From contig NZ_JHXD01000004.1 in assembly GCF_000687715.1 (NCBI RefSeq), positions 124,001 through 188,000 of the forward strand: a DNA stretch of 64,000 bases. Direction: 5' to 3'. A model generated the notes under the pieces. It had not been told where the DNA came from. It ran no database searches and saw only the letters and a program-made list of their open reading frames with translations. Source of the DNA: Xylanibacter ruminicola Ga6B6. Lineage in GTDB: Bacteria > Bacteroidota > Bacteroidia > Bacteroidales > Bacteroidaceae. Positions 17,391-26,139 of the stretch are shown piece by piece (position 1 is the first letter of the stretch; each line of letters opens with the position of its first letter). The translations under genes and the position numbers were made by a program.

Positions 17391-20300
17391 TTACTTTTGC
17401 TGCGCCACATACTCGGATGGCGACACCCCGAAATGCTTGCGGAACACCGTTGAGAAGTGGGCCAGATTGCTGAAGCCAACCGAATAGGCCACCTGCGAGA
17501 CATTCAACTTCTGTTCGTGCAACATACGGGCGGCCTGCTCCAGGCGCAGGTTGCGCACAAACTCCTTCACGTTCAGGCCGGTGATATCCTTCATCTTGCG
17601 CTGCAGATGGGTACGACTGAGGCCTACCTCGGTAGCCAGCTGCTCGGCCGTAAAGTCGCTATCATCCATGTGCTTGTTCACGGCTTGCATCACGCGCTCC
17701 ATCAGCGCTTCGTCGTTGCTCTTCACCTGTTTCTCCTCTATCTTATCCTTCTGTTGCTGGGCGCCGGTGAATTTGCCCTTCAGGCGGAGCACATTGCTGA
17801 TCAGACTGTTGATGACCACGTGCAACTCATGGATATTGAAAGGTTTGGCCATAAAGGCATCGGCACCTCCCTCCAAGCCTTCCAAACGGTTGGCTACATC
17901 GGCTTTCGACGTGAGCATAATCACGGGTATATGATTAACGACCGGATTCTTTTTGATCATACGCAGCAGCGTGAAACCGTCCATCTCGGGCATCATCACA
18001 TCGCTAACCACCAGATCGTAAGGCGCATTGAGCAGCGTCTTCATAGCATCACGCCCATTATAGCAGGTGTCCACATGATAATACTTGGCCAGTTCGCGCA
18101 CAATGAAACTGCATAGCTCAGCATCATCGTCAACAAACAGAATACGATAGTGATTGGCAGGTCGGATGGTGCTGCAGGCAGGCTTTTCTGCCACTTCGGT
18201 TATCATCTCTTGCTGCTGAAGATGGGCATGGCCCTTAGGCAAACGCACCACAAAACGGCTGCCATGCTCATCGGCCCCCGTGCTTACATCGATGCTGCCA
18301 TGGTGCATATCCACAATCATCTTACACAGGTTGAGCCCAATGCCCGTGCCAGCCAGATGAACCTCGCCAGAGGGATGACTCTGGTAGAAGCGGTCGAAGA
18401 TATGCTTGCGGTCTTCGGGCCTGATTCCTATGCCGTCATCCTCAACCGTCAATGAGATATGGCCGTCGGCAGTGTCGCTCAAACCAAGTGTGATATGCCC
18501 GCCATCAAAGGTATATTTGAAAGCGTTGGACAGCAGATTACTGATCACCTTGTCGAACTGGGCATGGTCTATCCATGCCATCAGGCGCTGGTCGGGATGC
18601 TTGAACTCGTAAGTAATATGGCGCTCGTTGGCATTGTATTTATACATATTAAACACGCCCTCGGCAAAAGCCACCATATCGGTATGCTGGCACTGCAGTT
18701 GCATCTGCTGCTTGTCGATCTTACGCATATCCAGAATCTGGTTCACCAGGTTCAGAATACGCTGGGTATTGCGTTCTATCAGTCCCAGTTCTTCGGCATC
18801 CTGAGCAGTCGGATGGCGCTGTTTCAGTTTCTCGAGTGGTGCCATGATAAGCGTGAGTGGCGAACGGATGTCGTGAGTGGCATTAATCAGGAATTTCATC
18901 TTCTCATCGTCCATCTGCCTGCGCTTTTCACGTATATAAATATAAATAAGGTAAAACAGGATGGCCAGTGCTATAAAGAGATAGCACACGATGGCCCAAG
19001 CCGAACGATACCAGGGAGTTAGCACGACAACGGTAAACATACTAACCGGCGAGTAAACACCATTGACGTTGGCCCTGACACAGATACGATACGTGCCCGA
19101 AGCAAGGTGATTGAAACTGATGGTATTATTACCTGCATCAAGCGCCGTCCAGTCGGCTGCGTTGTTCACGTTATACTCATAAATGGTATTATCGGCATGG
19201 ATAAAATCCAGCAACGAGAACTCCATCGTAAAGGAGTTAGTCTGGTAAGGTATCTCAAAATACGCCAGCTGATGGGTTGGGTAATGATAATCGGTTGTTA
19301 CCAGCGCCGTAAGCACTACCTGACCACATGACTGGTTGGGCATTAACACACGGTCGGGCTTGAAGGTGGTGACACCATCGGCTGTGCCAAAATAGATGCT
19401 GTTGTCATCTGTATGCAGACCGGCCCCCACCACATACTCGCGGTTGCTCAGTCCGTTGCCTCGCACATAACTGGTCCATTGGGCATTTCGGTTGTCGTAG
19501 TAACAGATGCCCATAGAGGTGCTGCACCAGATGCCACCACTACGGTCGCACACCATATAACTGATGATGCGGTTGCGCAGCAGTTCTGAATGAGCCAGCT
19601 CCTCTACCCTGTTGCTCTGGTTGCGATACACAAACAGTCCCTGACCGGTGCCTATCAGGATGTCGCCCTCGTGGGTTTCGCAAAGAGAGTAGCACATGGT
19701 GTCGTTAAGAATATGCGACCAACCAAGCGAGTTGAAGCTGCCTGTAGCAGGCTCAAAGCACGAAACGCCGGTAGAAGTGGCCAGCCATACGCGCCCTTTA
19801 CTGTCGGGCAATATGGCTTGTATCCAGTTGTTGCACAACTCACCTTTCTTACTATTCTTCTGATAGGAGTTGTAGTTAACCAGCCGGCCTGTAGCTACAT
19901 CATAGATACAGAATCCACGCGAAAAAGTAGAGATGTATATCTTGCCTTTGCCATCATCGGCAAGCACATTAAACTTATCGCAGTCATACTCGGCCACCTG
20001 CTTATAGGCGCCCGTCAAGGGGTCATAGCTATAGAGCGCCTTGTCAGTGCCCACCCAGTAGCGTCCCTGCGCATCGCGGTGTATCGACTCGATGGGCATG
20101 GGCGCTTTAGGCTGCTGAACCAACTTGCCCTGCAGGTTAAAGCCATATATACCATTTTCTTGTACCGAGCACCAAATCAGTCCGTTATCGCCCTGACAGA
20201 TGGCTGTGACAGGGGCACCTATGGCGTGCGACGCTGGCGAGATCTGCCAACTGGAAAATGGTAACGCACGTTGCGGCAGCATGAGCAAACCGCGCTGCTG

Positions 20301-21254
20301 GCAACCTATCCAGAGATTGTCTTGACGGTCTTTAAAGATGCTCCACACTTTCGAGGTGTTCAAGCCGGTTTCGGGGGTGTCGGTTTCAATCCTGGTCATG
20401 CGGTTGGTGCCTTTCTTCATGCAGAACAAACCGCTACCACGGGTGCCGATATACAAATCGCCTGTCTTATCCTTATAAATAGTTCGGAAAACCAGGCCCG
20501 ATGTAGTGCCACTGTCCATCTCGTAATCCATCGGCTGCAGTTGGCCGTTCTGATAACAAAGAATACCGTGCATACAGAGTATCAGCACCTTACCGCCGGA
20601 CTCGGCAAAACCCATAGGGGTTCCTAAAACCGACACATACTTCTGTACGGAGGCATGACTATGCAGTTTTTTTACCGATAGGCCTTGACTGGCATCACAT
20701 TTCCAAAGTCGGCCCATGCTATCCTCAAACAGGTTAGAATAAAACTCGTCGTCATCGGCTGTAGTAAACCCCTTTTCACGCGTCAAGGTAAGGGTATGCT
20801 TGTCGGCTTTATACAGGCCATAGCCTGCTGTGCCAACCATCAACTCGCCACTGGTGAGGCGCAGTATCTTGGTGACGCGGGGTTTCAAACCATCAGGGAA
20901 TCTGAAATGCAAGAAATTACGCGCTGATGGGTTATACAAATCAAGTCCTTTACCTGTGCCTATCCAAACCTCGCCCGTTGGCTCGCAGAAAACGGTAGAT
21001 ACCAGATTATTGGCGATACTGCCAGGGTCGGCAGGATTATTCAGGAAACTCACAAAATGATAACCATCATATCTGTTAAGTCCATATTCGGTTCCTACCC
21101 AGATATAACCCTCGGCATCCTGACAAACCGAGGCTGCCGAAATGGTAGTACTCGACAATTGTTCGGCCGTAAAGATACGCCATGCCACACTCTGCTCTGG
21201 TTGCAGCCAGAACAGAATCAATAGAACAATCATCGAAAACCTTACACGCTTCAT
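17391..21254 (-). CDS. Hybrid two-component system regulator (HTCS)
   Basis: A 1287-residue one-protein sensor and transcription activator. Visible in order: signal peptide; two seven-bladed propellers of Reg_prop repeats with WVGTEYGL and WIGTGKGL motifs (about 30-650); Y_Y_Y domain; one membrane segment (about 756-778); HisKA with phospho-acceptor His in NATHDIRSPL near 792; HATPase with NLLSNAFKYT and GTGIGLNL; receiver with phospho-acceptor Asp in SDVMMPEMDG near 1084; and C-terminal AraC-type HTH (about 1185-1285) with VAYSVGFSNLAHFSTVFRKHFG. HTCS proteins sense glycan breakdown products in the periplasm and activate the adjacent susC operon (established). All key residues are present. 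It lies directly upstream of susC in the same direction with 140 nt between. Confidence 0.96.
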   Translation of the reverse strand: MKRVRFSMIVLLILFWLQPEQSVAWRIFTAEQLSSTTISAASVCQDAEGYIWVGTEYGLNRYDGYHFVSFLNNPADPGSIANNLVSTVFCEPTGEVWIGTGKGLDLYNPSARNFLHFRFPDGLKPRVTKILRLTSGELMVGTAGYGLYKADKHTLTLTREKGFTTADDDEFYSNLFEDSMGRLWKCDASQGLSVKKLHSHASVQKYVSVLGTPMGFAESGGKVLILCMHGILCYQNGQLQPMDYEMDSGTTSGLVFRTIYKDKTGDLYIGTRGSGLFCMKKGTNRMTRIETDTPETGLNTSKVWSIFKDRQDNLWIGCQQRGLLMLPQRALPFSSWQISPASHAIGAPVTAICQGDNGLIWCSVQENGIYGFNLQGKLVQQPKAPMPIESIHRDAQGRYWVGTDKALYSYDPLTGAYKQVAEYDCDKFNVLADDGKGKIYISTFSRGFCIYDVATGRLVNYNSYQKNSKKGELCNNWIQAILPDSKGRVWLATSTGVSCFEPATGSFNSLGWSHILNDTMCYSLCETHEGDILIGTGQGLFVYRNQSNRVEELAHSELLRNRIISYMVCDRSGGIWCSTSMGICYYDNRNAQWTSYVRGNGLSNREYVVGAGLHTDDNSIYFGTADGVTTFKPDRVLMPNQSCGQVVLTALVTTDYHYPTHQLAYFEIPYQTNSFTMEFSLLDFIHADNTIYEYNVNNAADWTALDAGNNTISFNHLASGTYRICVRANVNGVYSPVSMFTVVVLTPWYRSAWAIVCYLFIALAILFYLIYIYIREKRRQMDDEKMKFLINATHDIRSPLTLIMAPLEKLKQRHPTAQDAEELGLIERNTQRILNLVNQILDMRKIDKQQMQLQCQHTDMVAFAEGVFNMYKYNANERHITYEFKHPDQRLMAWIDHAQFDKVISNLLSNAFKYTFDGGHITLGLSDTADGHISLTVEDDGIGIRPEDRKHIFDRFYQSHPSGEVHLAGTGIGLNLCKMIVDMHHGSIDVSTGADEHGSRFVVRLPKGHAHLQQQEMITEVAEKPACSTIRPANHYRILFVDDDAELCSFIVRELAKYYHVDTCYNGRDAMKTLLNAPYDLVVSDVMMPEMDGFTLLRMIKKNPVVNHIPVIMLTSKADVANRLEGLEGGADAFMAKPFNIHELHVVINSLISNVLRLKGKFTGAQQQKDKIEEKQVKSNDEALMERVMQAVNKHMDDSDFTAEQLATEVGLSRTHLQRKMKDITGLNVKEFVRNLRLEQAARMLHEQKLNVSQVAYSVGFSNLAHFSTVFRKHFGVSPSEYVAQQK

Positions 21255-21271
21255 TAGTTATTTATTTGGGT

Positions 21272-21280
21272 GCAAAGTTA
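21272..21280 (-). promoter_or_regulatory. -7 promoter element of the HTCS gene
   Basis: TAACTTTGC on the minus strand matches the Bacteroidetes -7 consensus, 18 nt upstream of the HTCS start codon. Confidence 0.65.
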
Positions 21281-21301
21281 CAATAAAAAACTTAATTGAC
21301 C

Positions 21302-21337
21302 TTTTCTATTTGACACATTTTCTTTCAATTTTAACAC
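21302..21337 (-). promoter_or_regulatory. Candidate HTCS autoregulatory operator
   Basis: TTTTCTATTTGACAC (21302-21316) matches the susC-upstream half-site at 17342-17356 at 14 of 15 positions. A weaker copy (TTTCAATTTTAACAC, 21323-21337, 10 of 15) sits again 21 bp away. Here the strong half-site is the one nearer the promoter. Confidence 0.5.
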
Positions 21338-21417
21338 ACACAAAGTAGCATCAATCATAAAAATAAAGGAAAATAGTTGCAACTTTAAGATAGAGTTCGT
21401 ATTAAAATACATTAAGA

Positions 21418-21813
21418 TTATTTCTTCTTGGTTTTTCTTTTGGGGGTGAAGAGCTCGGAGATGATGTTAAGGGTGGTGTCGAGAAGGACATCACCAAAGG
21501 AGTAATCTTCATACCACTCCTGGCGTTCTTCCTGGTCTTCAAAAAGACCTTTCTGGTCGGGTACCCATACAACGCCGGGGATTTTGAAGGCATTGGGATT
21601 GGCTTTAAGATGGCCATAGCGATTAACAAGCAACGACTGTTGATGCTCGGATTCGATACGCAGCAAATGATACGGATCGTACTTCGCCTGCAACTCCACC
21701 ATCACAGAGTCGACATGATGCATCTCGGCTGTTAAGCTCTGTGCCAAGCCTGCAACAGGAGTCACCAACAATAGCGCTATTAAAGATGTAAAGAATCCTT
21801 TTGCTGATATCAT
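21418..21813 (-). CDS. Small exported hypothetical protein
   Basis: A 131-residue protein with a signal peptide (MISAKGFFTSLIALLLVTPVAG). The start at 21813 is chosen because the longer frame (to 21861) would include the promoter element at 21831-21839. The mature part is acidic in the middle (DQEERQEWYEDYS) and ends in a very basic tail (TPKRKTKKK). No family is recognised. It has its own promoter and lies between the HTCS gene and another small exported protein, with no evident link to either. Confidence 0.65.
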   Translation of the reverse strand: MISAKGFFTSLIALLLVTPVAGLAQSLTAEMHHVDSVMVELQAKYDPYHLLRIESEHQQSLLVNRYGHLKANPNAFKIPGVVWVPDQKGLFEDQEERQEWYEDYSFGDVLLDTTLNIISELFTPKRKTKKK

Positions 21814-21830
21814 ACACTTATATTTTGAGG

Positions 21831-21839
21831 GCAAATGTA
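21831..21839 (-). promoter_or_regulatory. -7 promoter element of the small exported protein
   Basis: TACATTTGC on the minus strand matches the Bacteroidetes -7 consensus, 17 nt upstream of the chosen start at 21813. Confidence 0.6.
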
Positions 21840-21899
21840 CAATTTTGTTTTGGAATATCAAAAGAATGGAAACAAAAAATCAAACAATGGTGCAAAAAA

Positions 21900-21930
21900 A
21901 CGACCGCTACCCTCATCAGGTGGCGGCCGT
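21900..21930 (-). terminator. Intrinsic terminator of the Spy-like gene
   Basis: A hairpin with arms 21900-21911 and 21919-21930 (GC-rich, with small mismatches) is followed on the minus strand by a run of seven T. Confidence 0.75.
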
Positions 21931-21944
21931 TTCGCTGTTTTTAT

Positions 21945-22358
21945 TTATTTGTTATCCTTCATTTCAGGGCGCTTGCCGTGTGGTGGCTGCATCTTCTGGT
22001 AAGACTTATACTGCTCGTCGGTAAGAATCTGCTTCAGCTTCTTCTCGTATTCCTGACGCTTAGCCATATGCTTACTGTCGGGTTTCTTTGGCATAGCCTT
22101 GTTGCCATCCATCTTGGGTGGTTCTGGTCTGCTGCCATCAGCCATCTTAGGTGGCTTTGGTGGCATCAGAATATCCTGGTACTCCTTGTTCAGCGCAGCC
22201 ACTTTGCTTTTCTGTGTATCGTTCAGCTTCAGCTTACTGGTCATCTGGGTTGTCATCTCCTGATGCGTCATCTTCTTAGGTGCCTTTCGGTCCGATGGCT
22301 GAGCCATCGCTGTAGTCATCGACAGGAGAGCTACCATCATTACAATAATCTTCTTCAT
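21945..22358 (-). CDS. Periplasmic Spy/DUF4890-like protein
   Basis: A 137-residue exported protein with signal peptide (ending TTAMAQ). The mature protein is rich in Lys, Met and Pro. It has two helical segments with LTDEQYKSYQKMQ and LKLNDTQKSKVAALNKEYQDIL, typical of the Spy/CpxP-like and DUF4890 proteins of Bacteroidales. A proline-rich linker (MPPKPPKMADGSRPEPPK) separates them. Spy-type proteins are periplasmic chaperones or stress proteins in other bacteria; the role here is inferred from that resemblance. It has its own promoter (22422-22430) and terminator. Confidence 0.7.
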   Translation of the reverse strand: MKKIIVMMVALLSMTTAMAQPSDRKAPKKMTHQEMTTQMTSKLKLNDTQKSKVAALNKEYQDILMPPKPPKMADGSRPEPPKMDGNKAMPKKPDSKHMAKRQEYEKKLKQILTDEQYKSYQKMQPPHGKRPEMKDNK

Positions 22359-22743
22359 TGTTTCTAAGTTTTTATAATTGTTATTACTATCAATAATTGT
22401 CGATGTTTGTATTTCGACGCTGCAAAGATAGTAATATACTCAATACCAGCCAAATAATTTCAGCCAACCCGTATTTTTCTTCAGCAAGCACTTGCTTGTC
22501 GGTGCTGGTGTTCAGAGCTACCGTCATGCCGTTATCTTTTTAGGATTCATTAGGTACTGGTTACAAATCGTAACAAAATGTAGGGGTTATAATTATAATT
22601 TATTTCAAAAGTACACGTTTTAAAGCGTATTATATTACAGATTGTTAGTTTGAAAGAGTTTTTATAATCAAACTGAAAGATTTATGCTTGTATCATTTTG
22701 AATGTTTGTACCTTTGCGGGCGGAAATTTCAAACAACATAAAT
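22359..22743. promoter_or_regulatory. 385-nt divergent spacer with two promoters
   Basis: On the minus strand TATCTTTGC (22422-22430) should drive the Spy-like gene. On the plus strand TTG (22688-22690) and TACCTTTGC (22709-22717) should drive amtB. Between them the sequence is AT-rich with a small hairpin near 22491-22504 (AAGCA/TGCTT). Nothing else was recognised, including any binding site for a known nitrogen regulator. Confidence 0.65.
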
Positions 22744-24138
22744 ATGATGAAGGTAAAAAAACGTTGGATTATCCTGATGACAGCAATGACACTGATTGCT
22801 GCCATGGGTGTGTTTGTGGGCGAACCCACATTTGAGTGCGACTGGCGTGTGATATCGGCAGCTGATGTAGCGTGGATTATTACTGCTACCATCTTTGTGT
22901 TGATGATGACGCCAGGACTCTCGTTCTTTTATGGTGGTATGGTAGGCGCTAAGAATGTGATTTCTACCATGCTGCAGTCGTTTATTGCCATGGGACTGAT
23001 TTCGGTGCTGTGGGTAGTAGTAGGTTTCTCGCTGTGTTTTGGCGACGACATCGGTGGTATTATCGGTAACCCGCTCACGTTCCTGATGTTCCAGGGTGTA
23101 GGTGGCGAGGTTTATACCACACCTGCAGGTAATATATTAGGTGGCGCTACCATTCCTTTGGCACTGTTTGCACTGTTCCAGATGAAGTTTGCCATCATCA
23201 CCCCATCGCTGATTACGGGATCGTTTGCCGAGCGTGTACGCTTTTCGGCCTACATGTTCTTTATGATGTTCTTTTTCTTCGTCATCTACTGTCCGCTGGC
23301 ACACATGACGTGGCATCCCGAGGGACTGTTTATGCGCTGGGGCGTGGTTGACTTTGCCGGTGGTATCGTGGTACACGCATCGAGTGGTGTTGCCGCACTG
23401 GCAGGTGCTATCTTCTTAGGTCGCCGCAAGGCTGAGACACGTAAGAGCGAGCCAGCCAACATCCCCTTTGTGCTGCTGGGTGCTGCCATGTTGTGGCTGG
23501 GATGGTTCGGCTTTAACGCAGGATCGTCGCTCCATGCTGATGGTATAGCTGTAAAGGCATTTCTGAATACCAACACCGCATCGGCCACTGCGATGATGAC
23601 CTGGATTTTCTTCGACTGTCTGCGCGGTCGTAAGCCATCGGCCATGGGCGCTGCCGTGGGTTGTGTAGTTGGTTTGGTAGCCATCACACCATCGGCCGGT
23701 TATGTAACCGTAGGACAGAGCATCTTTATTGCATTTGTTATCACACTGATTTGTAATATTGCCGTGTACTGGCGCTCACGTACCAGCATCGACGATGCAC
23801 TCGATGTATTCCCAACACACGGAACCGGTGGTATCTTTGGTACAGTGCTGACGGGTATTTTTATTCAAGAGGGTCTGATTGCCGGTACCTGGGAAGGTTT
23901 CGTCATCTTCCTGTATCACCTGCTAGCCATTGTCATAGTTTTTGTTTATACATTTATTATGAGTTGGTTGGGCTACAAGTTGATTGATCATCTGATTCCT
24001 ATGCGTGTATCAGCCTACAGTGAGAAGGTAGGACTCGACTTCTCGCAGCACGACGAGCACTACGGACTAGCCCACATTGGTGAACGTGAGTTAGCCGAGT
24101 ACGAAGAGCATATTCGTGAGAAATACAAAGCCCAGTAA
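22744..24138 (+). CDS. amtB: AmtB-type ammonium channel
   Basis: A 464-residue inner-membrane protein with about eleven membrane segments. Key residues of the family are present: Asp in VVDFAGGIVVHASSG (near 201), first pore His in the same segment (near 209) and the second pore His in FPTHGTGGIFG (near 357). It conducts ammonium into the cell under nitrogen limitation. The start at 22744 (MMKVKKRW; 22747 is also possible) is chosen because the longer frame would begin upstream of the promoter element at 22709-22717. No glnK-type PII gene is adjacent, unlike the usual amtB-glnK pair. The stop codon lies one base from that of the convergent phosphatase-HD gene. Confidence 0.93.
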   Translation: MMKVKKRWIILMTAMTLIAAMGVFVGEPTFECDWRVISAADVAWIITATIFVLMMTPGLSFFYGGMVGAKNVISTMLQSFIAMGLISVLWVVVGFSLCFGDDIGGIIGNPLTFLMFQGVGGEVYTTPAGNILGGATIPLALFALFQMKFAIITPSLITGSFAERVRFSAYMFFMMFFFFVIYCPLAHMTWHPEGLFMRWGVVDFAGGIVVHASSGVAALAGAIFLGRRKAETRKSEPANIPFVLLGAAMLWLGWFGFNAGSSLHADGIAVKAFLNTNTASATAMMTWIFFDCLRGRKPSAMGAAVGCVVGLVAITPSAGYVTVGQSIFIAFVITLICNIAVYWRSRTSIDDALDVFPTHGTGGIFGTVLTGIFIQEGLIAGTWEGFVIFLYHLLAIVIVFVYTFIMSWLGYKLIDHLIPMRVSAYSEKVGLDFSQHDEHYGLAHIGERELAEYEEHIREKYKAQ

Positions 24139-24139
24139 A

Positions 24140-25516
24140 TCAGGCGTATCTAGAAAATACCTGATCTACCAGAGCTGCGAATTCTTGGAAAGCATCGGTG
24201 TCGCTGAGCGACGAAAGACTTTTTACCAATTGGCGATAATACCAGGCGTGGCACGCTGGATCTTTCTGATTAAAGCGCTGCCATACCTGCTCGCCCTGCT
24301 CATGATAATGAAGGAGCATGGCACGCATGTTTGACAGTTTATCGCCAAGCGCCACAATCTTAACATCGCGACTAGCTGCTGCGATATGATCGATAGCAGC
24401 CTGTTTGCGTATCTGCCAGCTGTCGATATGACTCATGCCGGGCACCTCGCTGTCGGTCTCGGAATCAACCAGAGCAGCTACACGAGGGCCGAACTCGGTA
24501 CGGATATCGGCCACATTTACACCGGCATCCTCAACCACATCGTGCAGTACGGCTGCTGCCAACAATTCCTGATCGTCGGTAATAGAACCCACGATAGCCA
24601 TAGCCTCGAGGGGATGCGCAATGTAAGGGATTTTAGTACCCTTACGAACGACGCCTGAATGGGCCTTAGTGGCAAAACAGATAGCACGATCAACCAGACT
24701 GGAATCGATGGTCTGCTTTTTCTTATCGTGAGGTTTCTCGTTGGTAAGGTGCGACAACAAATCGTGCTGGATGATACCATTGGTAGCCACCACACTATTG
24801 CCCTGGGTAAAGTCGGCCTCGCCATCGTAATTGGTAACGGTGCCGCCTGCCTCTTTTACTATCAACGCACCAGCCATGAAATCCCACTGACCGATGTACT
24901 GCTCGGCATAACCGTCGTATCGGCCTGCAGCCACATAGCACAATGCCATGGCAGCCGAACCGCACATGCGGATGCTACCTACATGACCGTAAAGCTCATC
25001 GATTAAGCGCTTGATAACCGGCTTATAAGCATCGCTGTTATAAGGCAGTTGCAAGCAGAGTAAAGCATCGTTGATTTTCTGTGTACTTACGTGTAGCAGT
25101 TGGCCGTCCCTATAGGCGCCCCCACCCTGCCAGGCGTAAAAACACTCGTCGTGACAAACCTCGTAAACCACACCTAACAATACCTCGCTACCTTGTAGCA
25201 GGGCTATGCTAACGGCGTAAGGTGCATACTGATGAATAAAGTTGGTGGTACCATCAAGCGGATCGACCACCCATAAAAGCTGCTCCTGATCGTGACCAGC
25301 CAAACCTTCCTCGGTAATAAAACCTGCCTCGGGCAGTAACTGGCGCAATGCGGTTACAATCAGTTGCTCGGAGCCCTTGTCGACATACGACACGTAATCG
25401 TGCGCATGCTTGCGCTCCACGCTCTCTAGCGAGAACTTGCTTCGTTCGTTCCTAATATAAGCGCCCGCCTGCCTAGCAATCTGGCAGACGGCGCTTGTTA
25501 ATTGTTTTAACTCCAT
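24140..25516 (-). CDS. Fusion of inositol-monophosphatase-like and RelA/SpoT-type HD hydrolase domains
   Basis: A 458-residue soluble protein of two parts. Residues 1-265 form an IMPase-family phosphatase with the metal-binding DPLDGTTNF (about 83-91) and the second WDFMAGALIVKEAGG motif. Residues about 275-458 form an HD-type hydrolase like the ppGpp hydrolase domain of SpoT/MESH1. It has AHSGVVRKGTKIPYIAHPLE, the LHDVVED box near 325 and GDKLSNMRAM, and retains the metal-binding His and Asp residues. No synthetase, TGS or ACT domains follow. Plausible substrates are sugar phosphates or 3'-phosphonucleotides for the first domain and ppGpp or NADPH for the second; neither can be read directly. 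The start is one base after the stop of the oxidoreductase gamma subunit, so it ends that operon. Confidence 0.85.
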   Translation of the reverse strand: MELKQLTSAVCQIARQAGAYIRNERSKFSLESVERKHAHDYVSYVDKGSEQLIVTALRQLLPEAGFITEEGLAGHDQEQLLWVVDPLDGTTNFIHQYAPYAVSIALLQGSEVLLGVVYEVCHDECFYAWQGGGAYRDGQLLHVSTQKINDALLCLQLPYNSDAYKPVIKRLIDELYGHVGSIRMCGSAAMALCYVAAGRYDGYAEQYIGQWDFMAGALIVKEAGGTVTNYDGEADFTQGNSVVATNGIIQHDLLSHLTNEKPHDKKKQTIDSSLVDRAICFATKAHSGVVRKGTKIPYIAHPLEAMAIVGSITDDQELLAAAVLHDVVEDAGVNVADIRTEFGPRVAALVDSETDSEVPGMSHIDSWQIRKQAAIDHIAAASRDVKIVALGDKLSNMRAMLLHYHEQGEQVWQRFNQKDPACHAWYYRQLVKSLSSLSDTDAFQEFAALVDQVFSRYA

Positions 25517-26062
25517 TTATTTGATTTCCTGGATAATCTTAGCACCCTCTTTCAGGGCTTCCATATTCAGAGGAATCAGTCCGTGGTGGCGCTCAGGCAG
25601 AGTTTTGTAGAGAGCCTTCTCTACACCCTTGTCGCTTACCACAGGGGCTACCTTTAAGAGTCCACCCAAAACAATCATGTTGAACACCTTACCGTTCTTC
25701 ATCTCGGCTGCCTTGTCCATCGCATTGATCTCGTATACGGTGATATCCTTACGGGTTGGCTTGTTGATGATACCGAAGCCATCGTAAATCAGAATGCCAC
25801 CGGGCTTGATTTTGGGCTCAAACTTCTCGAGTGAGGGCTGATTAAGTACCACAGCGATGTCGTACTTGCTGAGGATAGGCGAAGAGATGCGCTCGTCACT
25901 AACGATCACAGTAACGTTGGCTGTACCACCACGCTGCTCAGGACCGTAAGCAGGCATCCATGTTACCTCCTTATCCTCCATCAGTCCACTATAGGCCAGA
26001 ATCTTACCCATAGAGAGCACGCCCTGACCTCCGAAACCTGAAATAATTATTTCTTTCTTCAT
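25517..26062 (-). CDS. korC: 2-oxoacid:ferredoxin oxidoreductase, gamma subunit
   Basis: A 181-residue subunit of the pyruvate/2-oxoacid:ferredoxin oxidoreductase superfamily. The glycine-rich start IISGFGGQGVLSMGKILAYSG and the WMPAYGPEQRGGTANVTVIVS block, which line the CoA site, are typical of gamma subunits. It works with the ferredoxin, alpha and beta subunits encoded just upstream in one operon. The complex oxidises 2-oxoacids to acyl-CoA while reducing ferredoxin. Whether the substrate is 2-oxoglutarate, branched-chain 2-oxoacids or indolepyruvate is not decided by the sequence. Confidence 0.9.
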   Translation of the reverse strand: MKKEIIISGFGGQGVLSMGKILAYSGLMEDKEVTWMPAYGPEQRGGTANVTVIVSDERISSPILSKYDIAVVLNQPSLEKFEPKIKPGGILIYDGFGIINKPTRKDITVYEINAMDKAAEMKNGKVFNMIVLGGLLKVAPVVSDKGVEKALYKTLPERHHGLIPLNMEALKEGAKIIQEIK

Positions 26063-26076
26063 AAAACTACGTTTTA

Positions 26077-26122
26077 TGCATCATCGGCTGCACCTCAGCA
26101 AAGAGTAAACTCTCTGCATTCG
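26077..26122. repeat. Intergenic hairpin element in the oxidoreductase operon
   Basis: The spacer between the beta and gamma subunit genes holds a palindromic block: core GCAAAGAG (26098-26105) pairs with CTCTCTGC (26110-26117) at 7 of 8 positions. It is flanked by TGCA-bearing arms with CATCATCGGCTGCACC on one side. From memory, similar blocks recur in intergenic regions of Prevotella genomes. Only one copy is seen here. Confidence 0.45.
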
Positions 26123-26139
26123 GTTTGCACGATAATTCA

